Source: Bacillota bacterium
GTDB taxonomy: Bacteria > Bacillota > Dehalobacteriia > UBA4068
DNA length: 64,000 nt
Reading direction: 5' to 3'
NCBI GenBank assembly: GCA_024679955.1
Contig: JAILCQ010000044.1
Location: 21,198-85,197, forward strand
Part shown: positions 16,377 to 25,082 of the stretch, in pieces
Layout of the letters: every line of letters starts with the position of its first letter
Position numbering within the stretch: position 1 is the stretch's first letter
Notes under the pieces: model-generated
What the model saw: only the letters and a program-made list of their open reading frames with translations
Databases searched by the model: none
Told to the model about the DNA's origin: nothing
Made by a program: the position numbers and the translations under genes

Positions 16377-16975
16377 GGCGATCCTCCTTCCGGCGGCGTT
16401 TCGGGGCAAAAACCGGCGGGCCCTTTGGCCGGGGTAAAAAAGCGGTCCCGCAACGGAATATCTCTTTCAAATAAGATATTTCAATTATATCGCATAAGCG
16501 GCCGGAAAATCTATGCTCCCGCCGCCGGGGAAAAAAATAAAAAATCCGGCGCAAAAGCATATATAGCAGGTATTATATAAAACCAACAGGAAACATATAA
16601 ATTTTTTTATTTTTTGCCGCAAGATTTTTTTCCAAAAAGTTGTAAGTATGGTATAACGCAGACTGTTCCCGGGGCCGCTTGGGCGGCGCGGCGGGCAGGC
16701 GCGTTTCCCCGCCGGAACGGTTTGTCCGCCGCGGCGGCGGGGCGGCCGGATACGGGAACGCCGTTTAGGCCATTTTTCGAAATGAACGGCGGCTGGGACG
16801 CCTGTTAACGGCCAGCAGCCCCAAGGGAGAAAGGGCATCCGTCCCGCAGCGGCGGGGCGCGCCCGAGGAAACCGAACAAAAGCGGGAAGCTTTACCCGGA
16901 GGCTAGCCGGCGCGAGCAGGCCCGCAGCTTAGCAAAGCCATAAGGCAAAAAAATAATTTAGGAGGATTATACGCA
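16377..16975 (+). other. Promoter and long structured leader of the S-layer gene
   Basis: About 600 bases without a gene. An extended -10 promoter (TGGTATAAC, -10 at 16652-16657) lies at the end of an AT-rich stretch; its -35 is weak. This implies a leader of about 310 bases, mostly very GC-rich, with a hairpin formed by ccccgccg (16707-16714) and cggcgggg (16735-16742). A strong ribosome site, taggaggattatacgca, ends it. A possible -10 for the GNAT gene (TATAAT on the minus strand) is near 16485. Confidence 0.55.
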
Positions 16976-19900
16976 ATGAAGAAATTTGTCGTAGTGCTGC
17001 TGGCACTGGCATTGGTCTTCGGATTGGCCACCACCGCGATGGCTGCGGATACGCAGGTATCTTTTCCTGACGTAAGCAACCAATCCAAAGCAGCCCAAAC
17101 CGGTATTTACCGTTTGGCGACCCTCGGCGTGTTGGAAGGCTATGAAGACGGTACTTTCCGTCCTTCCGGCAACATCACCCGTGCCGAGTTTGCCAAAATC
17201 TGCGATTACCTGGCCGACAAAGTGGGCGCCATCTCCACTTTTGATTCCATGACTTCCGCTTTCTCCGATGTGAAAGTCGGTTCCTGGTACAACGGCTATG
17301 TTATCGCCGCTTATGAATATAACCTGGTCAAAGGTTATACCGACGGTACCTTCGGTCCCCAACGGAACATCACCCTGGCCGAAGCCGTCACCATGTTGCT
17401 CCGCGTTGTCGGTTACACCGACGAACTGTCCGGCGACTGGCCCTATGACTACATCGCCGCCGCCAAAGATCTGGATGTCATCGACGACATCGATTTCGTG
17501 AGCAACCGCATCGCCACCCGTGCTGAGATCGCCATCATGGCTAACGCCATCCTGGATCTGGCCAAAGTTCAATACGATCCTGACAGCATCACCGTACTGG
17601 TCAACAGACCCAGCACTGTCAGAAATCAGGACAAGAGCTACAAATATCTGGCCAACAACGCGATCTACACCACCATCTCCAATGCGAAAGATTTCGTAGC
17701 TTTGGGTTATGACCTGCTGGAAGGCAGCTTCGATGCTTTCACCGCCGAAGTTCACTTCAAAGACGGTGCTGACATCTTCCGTGAAGGCGCTGCCTGGGGT
17801 TATGAAAAATTCAAAGACGGCGAACTGGAAATGATCGCCTGCGAATATCCGCATGACAGAACCTGCGACTATGACGTCTACGGCGTCAACGACAAATACT
17901 ACATCCAAGGCGGCAAGCTGGTTGACTTGGGCGGCCAAATCGCCACCATCACCTACACCGGCAACCCCGCCAAGGATCACGATGCGGAAATCTGCTTCGT
18001 AGAACTCACCGGTTCCGTTGTTAAATCCTACGCCCTGAAGAAAGACGGCGACACCGGCGTGAAAGCCGACGACGTCAAATATGCGAAATCCACAGATTAC
18101 GCTTACATGGACCGCGTAGACTTCGACGCTGATTCTTATGGTATGCTGTACCTGGACGAAGACGGCAACTGGATCGGCATGAAAGATTATCATGTACCGG
18201 CCCTGACCGACGTCCGCTTCGGTATCGTCAGCAAAGTCAACGACAACTGGATCGAATTCAATCAGACCCAACATGTTATCGCCAACATTGCTTTGAATGA
18301 CAAATACGGCACTTACCTGGACAAAGGCTTCGTATTCATCAAAGACGGTGAATTCATCAAAGCCAGCGACGTGAAAGTCGGCGACGTCATTTACCAAGGC
18401 AAACTCAGCGACGGCGACGTTACTTACTTCCTCGTATACAGCCCGCTCCAAGGCAATGTGAAGAAATACCGTCAGGATTACTTCATCACCATGAACGACG
18501 ATCATGACTATGACGCCCATTACGGCTACTATGGCACCAATGGCGTCGACGGCAAACTGACCTGGTTGAACCATGTCAACAGCCTGAACAATGACGTCTT
18601 CAAATCCTGCCAGTATGCGATCGCCTATGCTTACAACGGCCTGGCCTATGTAATCGGCGATTATAACGACGCTGCTCTGGGCGTGATCGTTGACGCTCTG
18701 ACCCGTGCCAACGGCCTCAGCATCTACGATATCATCTCCGGCCTAACCTCCAGCAATCCCGTCAGCGGCATTGCTTCCTCGCTGGTGAAAACCATCGTCC
18801 TCTTCGGTGAAGACGGTGAAGAACATGAATACACCTTCAGCGACAAATATGATTTCGCTGATTTCGTCGCCGACGTCCTCGACCAGGCTGATGACGCTGG
18901 CTATGATCCCAACGTCCTGCATGTACTGGGCTCCCTGGTCACCCTGAGCCTGAACAGCGATGGCCAGATCAACGGTGTGGATCTGGAAGTCTTCTTCGAT
19001 CCGCAAGATCCTGCGATTGCCAACAGTGTCAGCGGCCACTATGTAAAACATGGTACGGATCCCAAACAGTACCTGAACGATGACGCTACCATCTTCCGCA
19101 TCAATGCGAAAGTGGTCAGACCCAGACTCTATTCCGGCGCTTCCCTCGCTGACGCTTCCGCCAGCCTTGTAGTCACGCCCGTCAATGCGCAGAAGGCCAG
19201 AGTCGAAGATTCCACCTACTATGTATTTGACAGCGTCAAACTGGTCAAAGCCTCTTCCTTGCTGAAAGGTGATTTCATGACCAAACAGTATGCCGCCTAT
19301 GATACCGCGGAAAGCGGCTCCAGCATCGACGGTCTCTACATCGTCAACTCCACCAGCCGTTATGCCCGCTATGGCGTAGCCGAGAACGAATATCAGGACG
19401 CCAACCATGATAAAGTTCTCGAAATGGTAGACGACGACGATATCCTGATCGACAACTGGCTCTATCCGAATTGGTGGGGCATCGGTCAAATCAATTACCC
19501 GCTGTTGATGTTCTACTGGCTGGATGACGAAGACCTGCTCTACGGTCTGGGCATCGCCGACGAAGACGGTCTGGTTCCGCAGATCAAACCTGGTTACCAG
19601 ATCCCCGGTTCCGCCGGTCAGTTCCAACAATACGTAGGCAGCAGCTCCATCGCTTCTGTCGGCAGCAACGGCAAACATATCGTATTCAATTACGACAATG
19701 ACAACCCGATGGGCGCCAGCCGCACCTTCGAAGTCACCAGCGACACCAAATTCTATGATCTGGCCAAAGACAAAGCCATGACCTATGAAGATCTGATGAC
19801 TTCCAAACAGGATCCCAGCGCTTGGTACGTATACATCTACGAACCGGCTCTGGACGCCACCGATTGCGAACTGCTCTATGTGGTCAAAGTCAATGCGCCT

Positions 19901-20290
19901 AACGTATTGCTCTTCGGCGACTACACCTGGCTTGACGGTCAGTACACCTGGTCCAGCTTCTGCGACGGTACGGGCGGCATGGACGTTGCCATGTTCGGCG
20001 GCAACGCTGAAATGAGCGGCGACGGCACTCTGGTTATCGATTGGGATAACAGAGCCATCCAAGTCGTCGGCGGCGACGTTACCATCAAAGTCCACAGCGA
20101 TCTGAACCTGAGCTTCTGGAACATCAGCTGCGCTGTCGGTTCCAACCTCCACTTCGTACTGGATAACGGCACCAAAGTTACCATGAACGCTTGGTTCGGC
20201 GATGTTCACTATGATGACTTCGACCTGATCCCCGCTTCCAGCAATCCTGCTGCCGGCACTTGGGACTGGGCCGTCTGGACCATTCTGTAA
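16976..20290 (+). CDS. Large S-layer protein with three N-terminal SLH domains
   Basis: A 1104-residue secreted protein. A signal peptide (MKKFVVVLLALALVFGLATTAMA) is followed by three SLH repeats in about residues 28-205: FPDVSNQSKAAQTGIYRLATL with GTFRPSGNITRAEFAKI, then FSDVKVGSWYNGYVIAAYEY, then WPYDYIAAAKDLDVIDD. The remaining 900 residues are acidic, rich in Asp, Tyr and Gly, and match no family I know. Codon use favours GGT, CGT, GCT, GAC and AAA, more than in neighbouring genes, as expected for very high expression. With its long leader and double 3' hairpin it is likely the main S-layer subunit, anchored to cell-wall polymer. Confidence 0.85.
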   Translation: MKKFVVVLLALALVFGLATTAMAADTQVSFPDVSNQSKAAQTGIYRLATLGVLEGYEDGTFRPSGNITRAEFAKICDYLADKVGAISTFDSMTSAFSDVKVGSWYNGYVIAAYEYNLVKGYTDGTFGPQRNITLAEAVTMLLRVVGYTDELSGDWPYDYIAAAKDLDVIDDIDFVSNRIATRAEIAIMANAILDLAKVQYDPDSITVLVNRPSTVRNQDKSYKYLANNAIYTTISNAKDFVALGYDLLEGSFDAFTAEVHFKDGADIFREGAAWGYEKFKDGELEMIACEYPHDRTCDYDVYGVNDKYYIQGGKLVDLGGQIATITYTGNPAKDHDAEICFVELTGSVVKSYALKKDGDTGVKADDVKYAKSTDYAYMDRVDFDADSYGMLYLDEDGNWIGMKDYHVPALTDVRFGIVSKVNDNWIEFNQTQHVIANIALNDKYGTYLDKGFVFIKDGEFIKASDVKVGDVIYQGKLSDGDVTYFLVYSPLQGNVKKYRQDYFITMNDDHDYDAHYGYYGTNGVDGKLTWLNHVNSLNNDVFKSCQYAIAYAYNGLAYVIGDYNDAALGVIVDALTRANGLSIYDIISGLTSSNPVSGIASSLVKTIVLFGEDGEEHEYTFSDKYDFADFVADVLDQADDAGYDPNVLHVLGSLVTLSLNSDGQINGVDLEVFFDPQDPAIANSVSGHYVKHGTDPKQYLNDDATIFRINAKVVRPRLYSGASLADASASLVVTPVNAQKARVEDSTYYVFDSVKLVKASSLLKGDFMTKQYAAYDTAESGSSIDGLYIVNSTSRYARYGVAENEYQDANHDKVLEMVDDDDILIDNWLYPNWWGIGQINYPLLMFYWLDDEDLLYGLGIADEDGLVPQIKPGYQIPGSAGQFQQYVGSSSIASVGSNGKHIVFNYDNDNPMGASRTFEVTSDTKFYDLAKDKAMTYEDLMTSKQDPSAWYVYIYEPALDATDCELLYVVKVNAPNVLLFGDYTWLDGQYTWSSFCDGTGGMDVAMFGGNAEMSGDGTLVIDWDNRAIQVVGGDVTIKVHSDLNLSFWNISCAVGSNLHFVLDNGTKVTMNAWFGDVHYDDFDLIPASSNPAAGTWDWAVWTIL

Positions 20291-20323
20291 TCGCCCTTAG
20301 CGAATCGCTACGATAGGTAGGTA

Positions 20324-20346
20324 TCAGTCAGGTCTGACCTGACTGA
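20324..20346 (+). repeat. Perfect inverted repeat directly before the S-layer terminator
   Basis: Ten-bp arms, tcagtcaggt and acctgactga, with a 3-base centre (ctg). It is followed four bases later by the terminator stem, so the mRNA would end in two stacked hairpins, which can protect against 3' decay. Confidence 0.7.
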
Positions 20347-20349
20347 ACG

Positions 20350-20386
20350 CAAAGCCCCCTCCTGCGGGAGGGGGCTTTGTTGTTTC
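20350..20386 (+). terminator. Intrinsic terminator of the S-layer gene
   Basis: A 13-bp stem, caaagccccctcc with ggagggggctttg, has a 4-base loop and is followed by ttgtttct. Confidence 0.85.
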
Positions 20387-20545
20387 TCCGCCCCGGCAAA
20401 AGCGTCGCCGTTCTGCGGAAACCGTCGCGCCCCCGGCTCCAATGTTCTGTTTGGGCCGGGCATTTTTGCATGGAGGCAGCGGGAAAAACCGCCGGGAAAC
20501 CGGCTGAAAAACCCGGCCGGAAACAAAAGGGGACAGAAAAGGCTA

Positions 20546-20574
20546 TTGACTTTGCGGGCTGGATTGATTACAAT
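20546..20574 (+). promoter_or_regulatory. Sigma-A promoter of nrdD
   Basis: TTGACT, 17 bases, TACAAT. Initiation is expected near 20581, about 70 bases before the ATG. The -10 lies inside the first NrdR box. Confidence 0.8.
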
Positions 20575-20614
20575 ATATATGCTTTCGTTTATTTATTATA
20601 TCTATATATTGTGT
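20568..20614 (+). promoter_or_regulatory. Pair of NrdR boxes
   Basis: Box 2 (20599-20614, tatctatatattgtgt) agrees with the NrdR consensus ACACWATATMTWGTGT at 13 of 16 positions. Box 1 (20568-20583, ttacaatatatatgct) agrees at about 11. Their starts are 31 bp apart, three helical turns, as is usual for NrdR sites. Box 1 covers the -10 element, so binding should repress nrdD. Confidence 0.78.
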
Positions 20615-20651
20615 AAAGCGGCGGTCACGGCCGGAGCAGGGAGGAAACAAA

Positions 20652-22976
20652 ATGATAGAAACCGTAGTGATCGAGAACATAAAAAAAAGGGACGGCAGAA
20701 CGGTCCCCTTTGACCGGCAGAAAATCGAAGTGGCCATAGACAAGGCCTTTGCCGCCACCGGCTCCGCCAACGACGACGCGGCGGCCCTGGCGGAGGAGGT
20801 GGAGCGGCGCTTGACAGAGGCGGGGCTGCTCCAGCCGGAGGTGGAGCAGATCCAGGACGTGGTGGAACAGACGTTGATGGATTACGGCCATGTACGCACG
20901 GCCAAGGCCTATATCCTCTACCGGGCGGAGCGCAGCCGGGTGCGGCAGATGAACAGCCGCCTGATGAAGGTATACGAGGACATCACCTACAAGGCCGCCA
21001 TGGACAGCGATATCCTGCGGGAAAACGCCAATATCGACGGGAACACCGCCATGGGCGCCATGCTGAAATACGGCTCCGAAGGGGCCAAGCATTATTATGA
21101 AATGTTCATCATCAACCCCGCCTATGCCCAGGCCCATCGCCAGGGGGATATCCACATCCACGATCTGGATTTTTATACCCTGACCACCACCTGCTGCCAA
21201 ATCGATTTGCTGGATTTGTTCAAAGGCGGTTTCTCCACCGGCCACGGGGTGCTGCGGGAGCCGAAACATATCGAAAGCTATGCGGCCCTGGCCTGCATCG
21301 CCATACAATCCAATCAAAACGACCAGCACGGCGGTCAATCCATCGTCAATATGGATTACGGCCTGGCCCCCGGCGTGGCCAAAACCTATGCCCTGCGCTA
21401 TCATACCCATTTGCGGCGGGCTTTGGAGCTGTTGGCCGGGGAGGCGGCCTCCCAGGCGGCGGAGAAAGTCGCCCAGGATTTGCAGGAGCAGGGCACAAAC
21501 CCGGATCTGGCGGACGCCGGCGGCTATATGGCCCGGGAAAAAGAAGGCTTGCTGGCGGCGGATATCCCTGCAGAGACGGTGGAAAAGGCCCAGTCCTTTG
21601 CCAAGGACAAAGCCTATGAGGATACCGACCGGGCCACCTACAAGGCCATGGTGGCCCTGATCCACAATCTCAACACCATGCATTCCCGTGCCGGCGCGCA
21701 GACCCCCTTTTCCAGCGTCAACTACGGTATGGATACCTCCCCCGAAGGCCGCATGGTCATCAAAAACCTGCTTTTGGCTACCGAGGCCGGTCTGGGCCAG
21801 GGGGAAACGCCGATTTTCCCCATACAGATCTTCCGGGTCAAAGAAGGAGTCAACTATAACCCCGGCGAGCCCAATTACGATTTGTTCCGTTTGGCCTGCC
21901 GGGTCAGCGCCCACCGGCTCTTCCCCAATTTTTCTTTTTTGGACGCCCCGTTCAATCTGCAGTATTACCGGCCGGGCCATTATGAAACGGAAGTGGCCTA
22001 TATGGGCTGCCGCACCCGGGTTTTGGGCAATGTCTATGATCCTGAACGGCAGGTTTCTCCCCGCCGGGGCAATCTTTCCTTTACCACCATCAATCTGCCC
22101 CGCATCGCCATCAACGCCAACGGCAATATACAATGGTTTTTCGACGAATTGGATCGCAAGATCGATCTGTGCGTAGGCCAGCTGTTGGAACGCTTTGCCA
22201 TCCAATGCAAAAAACGGGTGGTGAACTATCCGTTTTTGATGGGCGAAGGCGTATGGCTGGGCAGCGAAAAGCTGCAATGGAACGACGAAGTGGGCGAGGT
22301 TTTGCGCCACGGCACCTTAAGCGTGGGCTTCATCGGCCTGGCGGAAGCGTTGACGGCCCTGACCGGCGAGCATCACGGCCAAAGCGCCAAAGCCCAAAAT
22401 TTGGGCCTGGATATCGTGGCCCATATGCGCCAACGCATGGACGATTACAGCCGGGAGAAAAAGATGAACTTCACCCTGCTGGCCACCCCGGCCGAGGGCT
22501 TGTCCGGCCGTTTCGTGCAGCTGGATCGGGAAAAATACGGGGTGATCCCCGGCGTTACCGACCGGCAATACTATACCAACAGTTTCCATATCCCGGTGTA
22601 TTTCCCCATCAGCGTCAAGGATAAGATCCGTCTGGAAGCCCCCTATCATGCCCTGACCAATGCCGGGCATATCACCTATGTGGAATTGGACGGGGACACC
22701 GCCGCCAATCTGGAGGCCTTTGAGTCGGTGATCCGCTATATGAAAGAGCAGGGCGTGGGCTACGGCTCCGTCAATCATCCGGTGGATCGGGACGAGGTCT
22801 GCGGCTATAACGGCGTCATCGGCGACACTTGCCCCCGCTGCGGCCGCCGGGAAGAGGAGGGCCCGCCTTTCCAAAGGATACGCCGCATCACCGGCTATCT
22901 GGTGGGCACCCTGGACCGCTTCAACAACGCCAAACGGGCGGAAGAAGCGGACCGGGTAAAACACAGCCTGTGCTAA
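20652..22976 (+). CDS. nrdD: Anaerobic (class III) ribonucleoside-triphosphate reductase
   Basis: A 774-residue enzyme that reduces ribonucleotides to deoxyribonucleotides without oxygen. An ATP-cone regulatory domain covers about residues 1-95 (IKKRDGRTVPFDRQKIEVAI). The catalytic core includes HIHDLDFYTLTTTCCQIDLL and NTMHSRAGAQTPFSSVNYG. The C-terminal zinc site has CGYNG and CPRCGR, and the glycyl-radical loop reads RITGYLVGTLDRFNNAKR. The protein needs the radical-SAM activase NrdG, which is not the next gene; engB follows after ten bases. Two NrdR boxes upstream predict repression when dNTPs are plentiful. Confidence 0.95.
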   Translation: MIETVVIENIKKRDGRTVPFDRQKIEVAIDKAFAATGSANDDAAALAEEVERRLTEAGLLQPEVEQIQDVVEQTLMDYGHVRTAKAYILYRAERSRVRQMNSRLMKVYEDITYKAAMDSDILRENANIDGNTAMGAMLKYGSEGAKHYYEMFIINPAYAQAHRQGDIHIHDLDFYTLTTTCCQIDLLDLFKGGFSTGHGVLREPKHIESYAALACIAIQSNQNDQHGGQSIVNMDYGLAPGVAKTYALRYHTHLRRALELLAGEAASQAAEKVAQDLQEQGTNPDLADAGGYMAREKEGLLAADIPAETVEKAQSFAKDKAYEDTDRATYKAMVALIHNLNTMHSRAGAQTPFSSVNYGMDTSPEGRMVIKNLLLATEAGLGQGETPIFPIQIFRVKEGVNYNPGEPNYDLFRLACRVSAHRLFPNFSFLDAPFNLQYYRPGHYETEVAYMGCRTRVLGNVYDPERQVSPRRGNLSFTTINLPRIAINANGNIQWFFDELDRKIDLCVGQLLERFAIQCKKRVVNYPFLMGEGVWLGSEKLQWNDEVGEVLRHGTLSVGFIGLAEALTALTGEHHGQSAKAQNLGLDIVAHMRQRMDDYSREKKMNFTLLATPAEGLSGRFVQLDREKYGVIPGVTDRQYYTNSFHIPVYFPISVKDKIRLEAPYHALTNAGHITYVELDGDTAANLEAFESVIRYMKEQGVGYGSVNHPVDRDEVCGYNGVIGDTCPRCGRREEEGPPFQRIRRITGYLVGTLDRFNNAKRAEEADRVKHSLC

Positions 22977-22986
22977 GGAGGGCGTC

Positions 22987-23613
22987 ATGCCGCAAGTGAA
23001 GATCATTTCCTCCGCTTTGGCCGCTTCAGCGGTGCACAAAAGCCAATACCCGGCGGAACCGTTGGCGCAGATCGCTTTGATCGGCCGTTCCAATTCCGGC
23101 AAAAGCTCTTTGATCAACGCCCTGCTGCAGCGGAAGAACCTGGCCCGCACCTCCAGCCAACCGGGAAAGACCCGGCTGCTGAACTTCTACCGGGCGGAGG
23201 CGGCCCTGGAGGACGAGCGCCGCATCGCCTGGCATTTTGTGGATTTGCCCGGCTACGGCTATGCCAAGGCCGCCAAAACGGAGCGGGAGCAATGGGCGGC
23301 TTTCATCGACGCCTATTTGCGCAGCCGCCGGCAAACGGCGTATTGCTGGCAGTTGTTGGATATCCGGCATTTGCCCAGCCAGGAGGACAGGCAAATGTAT
23401 CGCTTCCTGAGCCGGGAGGGCTTTCGCTTGCAGCTGATCGCCGCCAAAAGCGACAAGCTGAGCAAAAGCGCCGCCGCCGCCGGGGTCAAAAGCATCGCCG
23501 AAGCTCTGGAAACGCCTGTGGCCGCCGTTTTGCCCTTTTCCGCCGTGACTTTGGCCGGCCGGGAAGAATTGCTCAGCCGGGCCGCCGCCTTTGTGGTTTC
23601 CCTGGGCGGCTAG
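22987..23613 (+). CDS. engB: Ribosome-biogenesis GTPase EngB/YsxC
   Basis: A 208-residue TrmE-Era-type GTPase. G1 is GRSNSGKSSLINAL, G2 lies in TSSQPGKTRLLNFY, G3 is VDLPGYGYAK and G4 is AAKSDKLS (the usual form is TKADK). These are all EngB-specific. It acts late in assembly of the large ribosomal subunit. The ATG follows aaggagggcgtc ten bases after the nrdD stop, so it probably shares that transcript. In many Bacillota this gene follows lon or clpX, so its place behind nrdD is less usual. Confidence 0.92.
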   Translation: MPQVKIISSALAASAVHKSQYPAEPLAQIALIGRSNSGKSSLINALLQRKNLARTSSQPGKTRLLNFYRAEAALEDERRIAWHFVDLPGYGYAKAAKTEREQWAAFIDAYLRSRRQTAYCWQLLDIRHLPSQEDRQMYRFLSREGFRLQLIAAKSDKLSKSAAAAGVKSIAEALETPVAAVLPFSAVTLAGREELLSRAAAFVVSLGG

Positions 23614-23676
23614 GCGAAATCCGGGAAGGGAAAGAGGAAAAACAGGGAATTTGACGGAAAATTTGCGCCTTTGCGC

Positions 23677-23705
23677 TTGCTACCAAGCTGCCGGTATGGT
23701 ATAAT
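23677..23705 (+). promoter_or_regulatory. Promoter of the yqzL-pheST block
   Basis: TTGCTA, 17 bases, TATAAT, with an extended -10 (TGG before TATAAT). It gives a leader of about 120 bases before the small yqzL-like gene. The leader contains the palindrome cccgcaggcctgcggg near 23769. Confidence 0.75.
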
Positions 23706-23832
23706 AGCAGAGTAGGCCGAAGACTTGGCCTTTCCGGCCGGTTTTCAGCAGAGGCGGTTTACGGTTCCCGCAGGCCTGCGGGTTTATGGAATCTGTCGTT
23801 GGATGAAATAAGCTGCGAAAGGGTTGGCAATC

Positions 23833-23925
23833 ATGCGATTTAGTGCGAAAGCTTTTTGGAAACTTTTCGAGCAGACCGGTTCGATCACCGCTTATATCAT
23901 TTACCGCAGGATGATGCCGCAATGA
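23833..23925 (+). CDS. YqzL-like micro-protein (30 residues)
   Basis: This gene is too short for the ORF track. The frame reads MRFSAKAFWKLFEQTGSITA then YIIYRRMMPQ and stops at TGA. The pattern FWKLFEQTGSI.AYIIY is the signature of the YqzL family, tiny conserved Bacillota proteins of unknown function. A purine-rich aaaggg lies about 11 bases before the ATG. It has its own strong promoter and is followed by hairpins, including a terminator in front of pheS. At 30 residues it is shorter than the usual 40-50, lacking the acidic C-terminal tail. Confidence 0.75.
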   Translation: MRFSAKAFWKLFEQTGSITAYIIYRRMMPQ

Positions 23926-23980
23926 GCAAAGCCCCTTGGCTTTGCCGTTGCCATAGTTTCAAAGGCCAATACGGTATCTA

Positions 23981-24020
23981 TGCCTTTCATCCCAAGGGTG
24001 AAAGGCATTTTGTTTTTTTG
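23981..24020 (+). terminator. Intrinsic terminator or attenuator in front of pheS
   Basis: A 9-bp stem, tgcctttca with tgaaaggca, has a 9-base loop and is followed by ttttgttttttt. It ends only 27 bases before the pheS ATG, and I see no promoter after it. A perfect hairpin gcaaagcc/ggctttgc lies just upstream near 23926-23945. The arrangement suggests regulated read-through. The T-box consensus AGGGTGGNACCGCG is not present. Confidence 0.8.
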
Positions 24021-24047
24021 TAATTATTTTGTATCGGAGGACGGATT

Positions 24048-25079
24048 ATGTGGGACAAATTAACGGAGATCCAAGCCAAAGCGGAAGAAGCGGCGGCGTC
24101 TTGTCAGGATTTGGCCTCTTTGACCGAGATTAAAGTGGCTTATCTGGGCAAAAAAGGGGAAATCACCCAAATTTCCAAAATGATGGGCAAGGTCAGCCCC
24201 GAGGAAAGGCCCCGGCTGGGACAGGCGGTCAATCAAGCCAAGCAAAAGGTGGAAGCGGCGATACAGCGGCGTATGGACGAGCTGAAAGAGGCGGCGTTGC
24301 AGCAATCCCTGGCCGAAGAAACGGCCGACGTCACCCTGCCCGGCACGGTTTTCCCCGCCGGTTCCCTGCATATTTTGACCATCGTGCGCCGGGAGATCGA
24401 AGATATCTTCACTGGCATGGGCTATACGATCATGGAAGGCTCCCAGGTGGAAACGGATTATTATAATTTCGAGGCTTTGAATATCCCCAAGGACCATCCT
24501 GCCCGGGATATGCAGGACAGCTTTTATTTCAGCGGCAATCTGCTGCTGCGCACCCATACCTCCCCGGCCCAGGCCCATGCCATGGAGCAGATGCAGGGGC
24601 AATATCCGGTGAAGATCATCGCCCCCGGCGTGGTTTACCGCCGGGACGACGACGCCACCCATTCTCCCATGTTCCACCAGGTGGAAGGCCTGCTGCTGGA
24701 CGAACACGTCACCATGGGGGATTTGAAAGGCACCCTGCGGGCCTTTGCCCAGCAAATGTTCGGCGCGGAACGGCAGATCCGTTTGCGGCCCAGCTTTTTC
24801 CCGTTTACCGAGCCTTCGGCGGAGGTGGACGTATCCTGTTTTGCCTGCGGCGGCGCCGGCTGCCGTTTGTGCAAGGGCAGCGGCTGGATCGAGATCCTCG
24901 GCTCCGGTATGGTGCATCCCCATGTATTGGAAATGTCCGGCTACGACCCGCAAAAGCTCACCGGTTTCGCCTTCGGCATGGGCGTGGAACGGATCGCCAT
25001 GCTGAAATACGGCATTACCGATATGCGGCTGCTGTTTGACAACGACGTTCGCTTCTTAAGCGGCTTTGGGAGGGCATAA
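24048..25079 (+). CDS. pheS: Phenylalanyl-tRNA synthetase alpha subunit
   Basis: A 343-residue subunit of the alpha2-beta2 enzyme that charges tRNA-Phe. An N-terminal coiled coil (about 1-85) binds tRNA. The class II catalytic core has motif 2 in [22 protein letters not shown] and motif 3 in [18 protein letters not shown] cysteine-rich insert, [17 protein letters not shown] (near residue 265), replaces the usual CxxC-poor segment and is seen in many anaerobes. The ribosome site is cggaggacggatt. pheT follows after three bases. Confidence 0.95.
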   Translation: MWDKLTEIQAKAEEAAASCQDLASLTEIKVAYLGKKGEITQISKMMGKVSPEERPRLGQAVNQAKQKVEAAIQRRMDELKEAALQQSLAEETADVTLPGTVFPAGSLHILTIVRREIEDIFTGMGYTIMEGSQVETDYYNFEALNIPKDHPARDMQDSFYFSGNLLLRTHTSPAQAHAMEQMQGQYPVKIIAPGVVYRRDDDATHSPMFHQVEGLLLDEHVTMGDLKGTLRAFAQQMFGAERQIRLRPSFFPFTEPSAEVDVSCFACGGAGCRLCKGSGWIEILGSGMVHPHVLEMSGYDPQKLTGFAFGMGVERIAMLKYGITDMRLLFDNDVRFLSGFGRA

Positions 25080-25082
25080 ACC

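Noticed and set aside
23706-24047. T-box riboswitch before pheS
   Set aside because: It was expected from related genomes, but neither the AGGGTGGNACCGCG box nor a specifier stem could be found.
23980-24063. Possible Phe-rich leader peptide overlapping the pheS terminator
   Set aside because: The frame [17 protein letters not shown] looks suggestive, but the Phe codons come from the terminator T-run and the ribosome site is poor.
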